From Rhipicephalus microplus (lineage: Eukaryota; Arthropoda; Arachnida; Ixodida; Ixodidae): DNA of 64,000 nt. Positions within the stretch are counted from its first letter, which is position 1. Every line of letters starts with the position of its first letter. The notes below the pieces were generated by a model. It made no database searches. It worked only from the letters and a program-made list of their open reading frames with translations, and was not told the origin of the DNA. The translations under genes were made by a program, and so were the position numbers. The DNA lies in NCBI RefSeq assembly GCF_043290135.1, contig NC_134710.1, positions 204,126,192-204,190,191 on the forward strand, written 5' to 3'. This document shows positions 57,295-64,000 of the stretch, piece after piece.

Positions 57295-57435
57295 TGTTAC
57301 GGGAAGGAGACTGACTCAGAGGGGTAGTCACCGATGTATTTACAGCCGGTTAGGCGAGCAGCGCCAGCCACACAGATTAGCTCGAGCCAGTCTATCTGCT
57401 TTGTCTTCTTCAGCTCCATGCACTGGCACGTAGCA
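57295..57435 (-). repeat. 5' LTR of the young Gypsy element
   Basis: 141 bp from TGTTACGGG to CACGTAGCA on plus; pairs with 52350-52490. Confidence 0.95.
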
Positions 57436-57760
57436 ATGCGTCTCTTTAAAACAAGCACTACGATACGAGGCCGACCTGTATTGTGCTGTACATGATTTCC
57501 ATGTCATGAATATCATGTTTCGACGTGTCATTTACCTTCAACGTGTGTTCACGTCACGTGATACCAAATTTAGTATGTGTAGAGTTAGGAAACGGCCATC
57601 AGCGTGCTATAAGCGTAGCATGTAGTCATGTTTTACATGACACATGTCAAGATTATTAAATGTGAAGCATTTCTTAGGGAACTTTGGTGACTTAGAGCGT
57701 ATCTATCTATCTATCTATCTATCTATTTATCTATCTAGCCGCTTACGTTTAGGTGCTCTC
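57436..57760 (+). repeat. R2 repeat with inverted GATA arm
   Basis: R2 blocks run to about 57655 (TCACGTGATACCAAATTTAG, GTAGCATGTAGTCATG). From AAATGTGAAGCATTTCTTAG at 57660 the text is the reverse complement of the R2 right end, with a (TATC) array at 57702-57738. Two R2 pieces therefore meet head to head or an arm is inverted. Confidence 0.55.
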
Positions 57761-58539
57761 ATGGTCACCACCTTAACTTGGCGTGAAGCAAAATTAGAAT
57801 GTGAGGGTAAGATGGCTTAACAAATATGACGTGCTGGACAAGGGACAAGGCATGAATATTGTCACAATGCCATCGCGTTCGTCGTCAAGCACTTTCCGCC
57901 AGACAGCGGCACATACCCACGAGTGGGCATGTGCCGCTGCTGTGCGGGTATGTGCCATAGGAGATTAACACTTAGTATCTACCCAGGTACAAGGAGAACA
58001 CACAAGGGCAATTTTACCACGCGAGCATTAAGAAACAACCGACATCGGTAGCGTCGTTCCGACCAAGGCAAAGAATAAATGTCAGGGCCCCAGCTGGAAT
58101 CAAGCCCAACTATTCTGCGTGGCAATGAAGCATTTCGGCCCATAGCTACGCAAGTCTCGCAACTAGATTTCAAATAGACGCTAATCTGCGTGAACGTCAG
58201 TAGTGCTTGCAGTCTTTCCGAACCTAGTTTCATAAATTATACCTATATATTCCTACGATACAACCTTTACGCGGGGTTAACGTTAGTTGTAGTTAGTTGC
58301 CATACTCTGAAGTTCATTTATGTAGCAGTGTTTAGGGCCAGCATCCTTGCGAGCATCAGGGCTTCATATCAGCTTCTGGTATTCCTAATACGCATGTTCC
58401 AGATGGCATTTTTGCGCAAGTGCAGACAACTGGCTATATAAACATCTGCAACTTTCAATTCATGTCTGTGCTCGCGTGCAACAATTGTGCCTATATTTAG
58501 CGCAATTTCATGCCACGTCGCTAAATTAAAAAGTCACAG
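57761..58539. other. unassigned; includes a strong small hairpin
   Basis: Contains the inverted repeat at 57905-57938. ORFs at 57979-58233 (minus) and 58190-58441 (plus) lack motifs. Confidence 0.4.
57905..57938. repeat. short hairpin with extra complementary arm
   Basis: AGCGGCACATACCCA and the arm at 57924-57938 are complementary at 14 of 15 positions around CGAG. A further GGGTATGTGCC at 57946-57956 can pair with the same first arm. Confidence 0.75.
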
Positions 58540-59335
58540 CTTTGATGCAAAGGCGAAGCAATAACGCTATAGCAACAAACTTAAATGTCAGCCGATGAAT
58601 GGCAAGCAGATTGACACGTGCCCCGCATTTCTCACGCACAAAGGACGCACGAAACGTACTCACGGGTACAGATGAAAGCGAATAAGCGTCTCAGTTGTTA
58701 CTTGGCTGTGTCTAAAAAGCACTCTTTTTCGGAAACGGAGACTGTGCGACGACTGCAGTAACCTTTATGCGCCTGGTAAGTACAACAGAAACGTTCTAGT
58801 TAAAGCCCAACACCAGCCAAGACATACGATCGTCCCCACCGTGAGATTAGGGTGCGTGAGCGAGTGTCCACCTTCTCCACTCTGGGGGGTAAACTATGCG
58901 TGGGCGATGAGAACGCGCGCCACCGCGCTTAATGCGCCATCTTTTTGGTGATGCTGAAAACGCGATAGGTCCCCCTCCTCAAGCCTGAGAGGCGCACAAC
59001 CGCACGCTCATTGCGCCATCTTACTGGTAATGCTGAAAACACAATAGTTCTCCCCCCGAGATGCTCATCACCAGTGGTGTGTTGTAGGTATAAAAAGATT
59101 GCCGTTTGTGCACAGAAGGACGTGCTCCTCTGGAGCTCAGTAGTTACCGCCTCGCATTCACGACTCAGGGGCTCCTCGTTCGATTCCGCGCGCTGGAGTC
59201 TATCCAGAACTTTTTCTTTCTTGCGTTTTCATATATATAGATACGTATACATATATGGTGATGGACGGTGACGCCAATGACGGCGGCTAAATCCAGCCAA
59301 AAGTGTTCATGAAATTGTTATCGCTATAAAAAATG
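58540..59335 (+). repeat. R1 dispersed repeat, copy 3 (uninterrupted)
   Basis: The only R1 copy in plus orientation without a nested element: TTTCTCACGCACAAAGGACG (58630), GAATAAGCGTCTCAG, two successive TGCTGAAAAC blocks (58950 and 59028, an internal duplication), a tRNA-like part with B-box-like GTTCGATTCC (59179), TATAGATACGTATACATAT (59235) and the end near 59335. Confidence 0.7.
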
Positions 59336-59379
59336 CAACACGGACACCTTCCTTCCATATGCTTCGCAAAACGTCGATT

Positions 59380-59715
59380 CCCAGGTGCGTGGGACCTACC
59401 AATTTTTTTATGTTTGTACGTATATGACTCACATAACATGCATTTCATGAATTCCATGTTAGGGTCTGTCCCTTATCTTTGCCATGCAGTCACGTTAAAC
59501 AATGCCAGTTTTGCAGTTTGTCATGGGAACGAAACCACCGCAAGTGCAGCAAGGCGATGGAACATTAATCATGAGTGACATTCATGACATACATGTGGTG
59601 ATTTTCATGTTATGACTAGTCACTTATGCTCATTATACACGCATGTTATGCTATACCAAATATGATATTCATGCCATTACCGAAACGGCCAGCAAAGCTA
59701 AAAGATGTAAGCAGC

Positions 59716-59794
<79 letters not shown>

Positions 59795-59840
59795 CTAGAT
59801 ACGCTCGAAGTCGCCGAAGTTCGCTTAAAAATGTTTTGTA
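59380..59840 (+). repeat. R2 repeat with GATA array (59716-59800)
   Basis: Blocks in the same order as 7071-7470: CATGTTAGGGTCTGTCCCTT, TGCAGTCACGTTA, CACCGCAAGTGCAGCAAGGC, CATGACATACATG, CATTACCGAAACGGCC, the GATA tract, CGCTCGAAGTCGCCGAAGTT. Confidence 0.7.
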
Positions 59841-60328
59841 TGGGCTCGCAAAATACAAAAAAGAGCGCGTTATTCCTTCCCGATATTTCTCGTCCTTCTT
59901 GGCGCACTACTATGACGTATACAATAGTTCCCGTAACGTCTACAGCGTACATGCTCTCAATTAGTTTATATACGCGAAGTATCACATGTTATTTGTCTTC
60001 TGCAATGCTTTGCCATGCAGCCGCCCATCCATTCTTTCTGACTCTCATGAATATCATGCACAATCAACCGATCAAACTTCAATTTTTGTGTTTACAACTA
60101 CGCAAGTGGCGTTAAAAGAGAGAAGCCGAGAAGCCGAGAAGCGCGAAATCCTGATAGGCTCAAGCGCTTAGTGCTGACCTTGTTCGCGTGCATTCAAGAA
60201 CTAATGGGTGAGGAGGATGCATCGTGTGTATGAAGCAGAAGAGAAAATCACCCCTCTCAATTTTAAACGTGGGGTGTTGAGTGGTTCTTTAAAGGGACAC
60301 TAAAGTCAAATAAGAATTTGCGTCTGAG
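59841..60328. other. unassigned; repeat-like end before the RTE
   Basis: GGTTCTTTAAAGGGACACTA at 60283-60303 resembles a word common in tick repeats, so the RTE probably sits in another dispersed repeat. Otherwise nothing is recognised. Confidence 0.35.
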
Positions 60329-60339
60329 TGAAAGGTCAA

Positions 60340-62546
60340 TGGCGAAAATCAGAAAAAAAATAGACTTTATAATGAGTGCACACCCAGGCATCATGCAGGA
60401 TGTGGAAGTGGTTGGCAAAGTTCGATGCAGTGACCATAGAATGGTACGGTCTCGATTTCACCAAGACTTGAAGAAGGAACGACAGAAACTGATACGCAAG
60501 AAGGCAATCATTGAGATAGCACTGAGAGGGAAAGTACAGGAATTCAGAGTCTCGCTTCAGAACAGGTACTCTGCTCTTAGTGGGGAAACCAACCTTAGCG
60601 CAGATACAATGAATGATAATCTGACGAGTATCATTAAGGAGTGTGCAGTGAAAGTTGGAGGCAGGATAGTTAAAGAGGATGCGGGCAAGCTTTCCTAGAA
60701 AACGAAGAATCTCATTAAGAAGCGTCAAATCATGAAAGTCTCAAGTACAACGGACAAAATAGAACTAGCAGAGCTTTCGAAGTTGATTATTTGGCGTATG
60801 GTATGCGATATAAAAAGGTATAACACGGAGAAAATTGAATACGCTTTGAAAAACGGAAGAAGCGTCAAAGCAGAAAAGAGGAAACTTGGGATAGGCGAAA
60901 ATCGGATGTATGCTATAAGGGACAAATAAGACAAAATAACTACCAATATGGATGGGATAGTTAAAAGATTGAGATAATTTACACAGATCTGTACAGTAGT
61001 CGGGACAACAACGATCCTAATACTTTAAGAACTAGCAGTTACCCAGATTACACCCCACCAGTAATAATAGAAGAAGTCAGAAAAGCTTTGGAGAGGAAGC
61101 AAAGAGGCAAAGCTGCTGGTGAGGATCAGGTAACATCAGATATGCTGAAAGATGGAGGACAGATACTGTTAAAAAAACTAGCCACCCTGTTTACGAGGTG
61201 TCTCCTGACGGGAAGAGTACCAGTGTAAGAACGCTAACATCGTCTCAATACATAAAAAGGAGATGACAAGGACTTGAAGAATTACAGGCCGATTAGCTTG
61301 CTCTCTGTAGTATACAAGCTATTTAAAAAGGTAATTGCTAACAGAGTAAAGAAAACATGAGAATTCAGTCAACCAAAGGAACAAGCAGGATTTCAAAAAC
61401 GCTACTCAACAATCGACCACATTCATACTCTCAATCAGGTAACAGAGAAATGATCCGAATATAACTAACCAGTATAACCTTCATATATTACGAGAAGGCG
61501 TTCAATTCAGTAGAAATATCAGCGGTCATGCAAACACTGCGTAATTAGAGCGTCGATGAAGTATATATAAACATCTTGGAAAAAATCTACAGGGGATCAA
61601 CTGCTACCATAGTGCTTCATAAAGAAAGCAAGAGAATACCAATCAAGAAAGGTGTAAGGCAGGAGGACACAATCTCCCCAATGCTATTTACCGCGTGCTT
61701 ACAGAAGATTTTCAGAGGCCTAGAAAGGGAACAGCTAGGAATAAGGGTTAATGGAGAATACCTTAAAAACCTGCACTTCGCCGATAACATTGCATTTCTG
61801 GGTAACTCAGGGGACGAATTGCAACTCATAATTAGAGAATGATTACAGAGTTACACAAGAAGAGCAGAAAGGTGGGTCTTAAAATTATTCTGCAGAAAAC
61901 GAAAGTAATGTACAACAACCTCGGAAGAGAGCAGCGCTTCGAGATAGGTAATAGTGCACTTCAAGTTGTAAAAGACTATGTCTACTTAGGGCAGGTAATA
62001 ACCGCGGAGCCCAACCACGAGATAGAAGTAACTAGACGAATAAGAATGGCGTGGAGCACATTTGGCAAGAACTCTCAAATTTTGACAGGTAGATTGCCAC
62101 TGTCTCTCATGAGGAAGGTATATAACAGCTGTATCTTGCTGGTACTTAGTTACGGAGCAGAAACCTGGAGGCTTACAAAGTGGGTTCAGCTTAAATTGAG
62201 GACGACGCAGCGAGCGATGGAAAGAAAATTGGCAGGTGTTACCTTAAATGACAAGAAGAGAGCAGAGTAAATCAGAGAACAAACGAGGGTTAAGGATATC
62301 AAAGTTGAAATCAAGAGGAAATGGACATGGGCCGGGCATATAGCGCGTACACAGGATAACCGCTGGTCATTAAGGGTGACTAACTGGATTCCCAGAGAAG
62401 GCAAGCAGGTTAGAGGGAGACGGAAGGTTAGGTGGGCAGATGAGATTAACAAGTTTGTGGGTATGAGTTGGCAGCAGCAAGCACAGGACCGGGTTAACTG
62501 GCGGAACTTAGGAGACGCCTTTGTTTTTCAGTGGACGTAGTCAGGC

Positions 62547-62588
<42 letters not shown>
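60340..62588 (+). mobile_element. 5'-truncated, decayed RTE LINE
   Basis: Colinear with the full-length RTE from the end of the endonuclease (IDFIMSAHPGIMQDVEVVGK) to the GATGAT tail. TGAAAGGTCAA (60329-60339) and TGAAAGCTCAA (62589-62599) bracket it as an 11-bp duplication with one difference. Stops and frameshifts occur at 60698, 60927, 61226, 61852 and 62268, and the FADD box reads FADN near 61780, so it is inactive. The tail has about 14 GAT units. Confidence 0.93.
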
Positions 62589-62592
<4 letters not shown>

Positions 62593-62599
62593 AGCTCAA

Positions 62600-62889
62600 C
62601 ATATTGCCACAGGAAATTACTATTGCTCCATGAAATGCGGACGTCGGGAACGAAGACAAACGCTAACGGCACGACTACGAGCGATGAAGCCAGCTGCAAT
62701 CTACGAGCCCGCCCTGCATGCGCATGGTACTCCACCGAACAGACAACGCGCATCATGAAGAAGAGAATGAGGGTGCTCGAGGCAGAAGCTCACGATGAAT
62801 GCTAACCTTCGGACCTTCTTGTTTGCTTGCGTCGTACCTTTGAAGCATTGCAGAAACAGCTGCCAAATTCCCGTACAAGGTCGTATAGC
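62600..62889. other. unassigned spacer between RTE and Gypsy remnants
   Basis: About 290 bases with no recognised motif; the acidic ORF that runs in from the RTE tail (poly-D) is an artefact. Confidence 0.4.
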
Positions 62890-64000
62890 TGTTAACGTTG
62901 GGTCATTGAAAGGTTAGAATTCACAGAAATTAAGTCGCAGACATCAGATGTTGGTGCCATTTCAGTTGACGTTGTTTCAAGGCAGCATATTTTTGTGGCT
63001 TCACAAAACTTACGAAGAAAGGCTATGGCTGTCCCTTTCGCGATGTGCTGGAATTCGTTCCCGAAATTTGCCAGGAGGATGTCTGCATACCATGTAGAAT
63101 CCCTCGTGCCACACAAACACCTCTTCTCAGGAAAACATTCATGTTTATGTCTGCCACACCTTCATAGTCACCAAACGTATCATTTCTGACTAGAACCATT
63201 ACAATGCTCTGTGGCGGTAAATTCACATCATCATCGACGATGCGCAGTGGAGTGGTGTATCGCTTGTCTGCTTGAGGTATACCTTTATAGCTTGTACCGT
63301 CGAAAATGATACGCTGGACTTCTGCAAATAATAATGGCACCATTTGCTAGCAGAAAAATAATTCTGAGTATAACTTCTCTCGAACATACGGGCAGGACAA
63401 CAAAGTCACCAACGTAAGTGAAACATCGTATCTCAACGCATGCGGTGCATCTGCCGAGAGGTGTAATAAGGTGAATGGGCCTGCCGCACGTACTTGAGGT
63501 CCACTCCATTCGGTCATAACTTTCCTGAGGCACTTAGCTAAAGCGAAGCTTATCACAGAGTAATCCGCACCGGTATCGATTAAAGCCATAAGCTCTAGGC
63601 CCGTAAGTTACCTACAGCAAGCCTGAAGTTATCTTCTCATTACTGCACTTCATTACCGCAAGACAGTCGTCATCGTCATCACGCTGGTGTTGCAGTGGAG
63701 GATCTTCATATTTCGAATCACCAGGGGCGTCGCCTCCACAGGTCGCCGACTTCCGTTTCCCGGGTTTGGACTAGCGAACGATGCTTTAGTGCGTCTGGAA
63801 AGGAACGTGGCCTTGGCGAGCGCTGAAGTAAAGGGGGTGGTGACCGCGGTTGATGACGACGATGCAGGTCGAAGTTATGACGCAAGCACAAGTATTCATC
63901 GATGTCGGACGGCCTTTCGCCGTTTCGCGGACATGGTGCGTTGATCGCAAATCCCCGAAGACCAGCTTGACGGTATCGGCAAAACCGGTACACATGGCTA
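62890..64000 (-). pseudogene. Ty3/Gypsy gag-protease fragment, cut by the window edge
   Basis: ORF 63347-63589 starts MALIDTGADYSVISFALAKC, an aspartic protease active site with intact DTG. The next frame (63285-63533) continues with LITPLGRCTACVEIRCFTYV, GDFVVLPVCSREVIL and the flap-like FLLANGAIIICRS. Frames at 63023-63343 and 62892-63116 (ILLANFGNEFQHIAKGTAIA) correspond to the spacer before RT. A degraded cysteine-rich stretch at 63900-63990 may be the zinc knuckle. RT is absent because the RTE and unassigned sequence follow at lower coordinates. Confidence 0.82.

Larger units (their letters stand above)
52350..57435 (-). mobile_element. Ty3/Gypsy LTR retrotransposon with near-identical LTRs
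   Basis: The 5086-bp element has two 141-bp LTRs (52350-52490 and 57295-57435) that differ at four positions, about 97% identity. Inside the 5' LTR, TTTGGTGGAGTTGTGCG (minus strand, ending near 57290) could be a primer binding site. Order on minus is gag, knuckle, protease, RT, RNase H, H2C2, integrase. Stops near 56640, 55030 and 54918 and a frameshift at about 54625 break the polyprotein. The left flank ATAT and right flank ATGC do not form a clean duplication, although R2 text continues across the insertion. Confidence 0.94.

Noticed and set aside
62521..62805. ORF with a long Asp run
   Set aside because: The Asp run is the GATGAT tail of the RTE copy ending at 62588.

Overview
This window reads as nuclear DNA of an arachnid, most likely a metastriate hard tick (Rhipicephalus-like). 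That call rests on six copies or fragments of a tRNA-derived SINE that I recognise as the ixodid Ruka type, on several copies of one RTE-clade LINE of the kind common in tick genomes, and on BEL/Pao and Ty3/Gypsy elements in AT-rich, intron-like DNA. Nothing looks bacterial or organellar, and there is no CRISPR array, operon or complete host gene. The only host-gene hint is a weak pair of possible exons at 23.86-24.62 kb.

Layout. 0.7-7.5 kb: a dispersed repeat (here called R2) split by a complete but decayed BEL/Pao provirus (871-6525, minus strand, TGTGG target duplication) and by a Ruka SINE (6818-7070, exact 12-bp target duplication), followed by a second SINE. 7.9-9.5 kb: a long-stem hairpin, an R3 repeat and a non-autonomous DNA element with terminal inverted repeats. 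10.1-11.8 kb: another R2 copy split by a 5'-truncated RTE. 12.6-21.6 kb: a nest in which an old Gypsy element is split by repeat R1, which is itself split by a second Gypsy provirus (14610-19748). 21.6-28.8 kb: no recognised transposon. 29.3-32.2 kb: an RTE insertion whose 5' half is inverted relative to its 3' half, matching the twin-priming pattern. 32.3-48.7 kb: sparse region with SINEs, microsatellites, an R1 copy and a 1.5-kb unit with about 130-bp inverted ends. 48.7-51.9 kb: a full-length RTE with an intact endonuclease/reverse-transcriptase ORF and an exact 13-bp target duplication. 52.35-57.4 kb: a Gypsy provirus with LTRs about 97% identical but a broken polyprotein. 57.4-59.8 kb: R2 and R1 copies. 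60.3-62.6 kb: a decayed 5'-truncated RTE. 62.9 kb to the end: the gag-protease part of another Gypsy, cut by the window edge.

How the parts relate. The intact RTE at 48.7 kb could supply endonuclease and reverse transcriptase for its own family. The other RTE copies are broken, and every LTR element has stops, frameshifts or lost catalytic residues. The two most interesting observations are the tRNA-like module with canonical A and B boxes at the 5' end of the full-length RTE, inside its target duplications, and the twin-primed RTE whose two halves share a breakpoint and are bracketed by a target-site duplication. I found no clear new defence, toxin or metabolic system.
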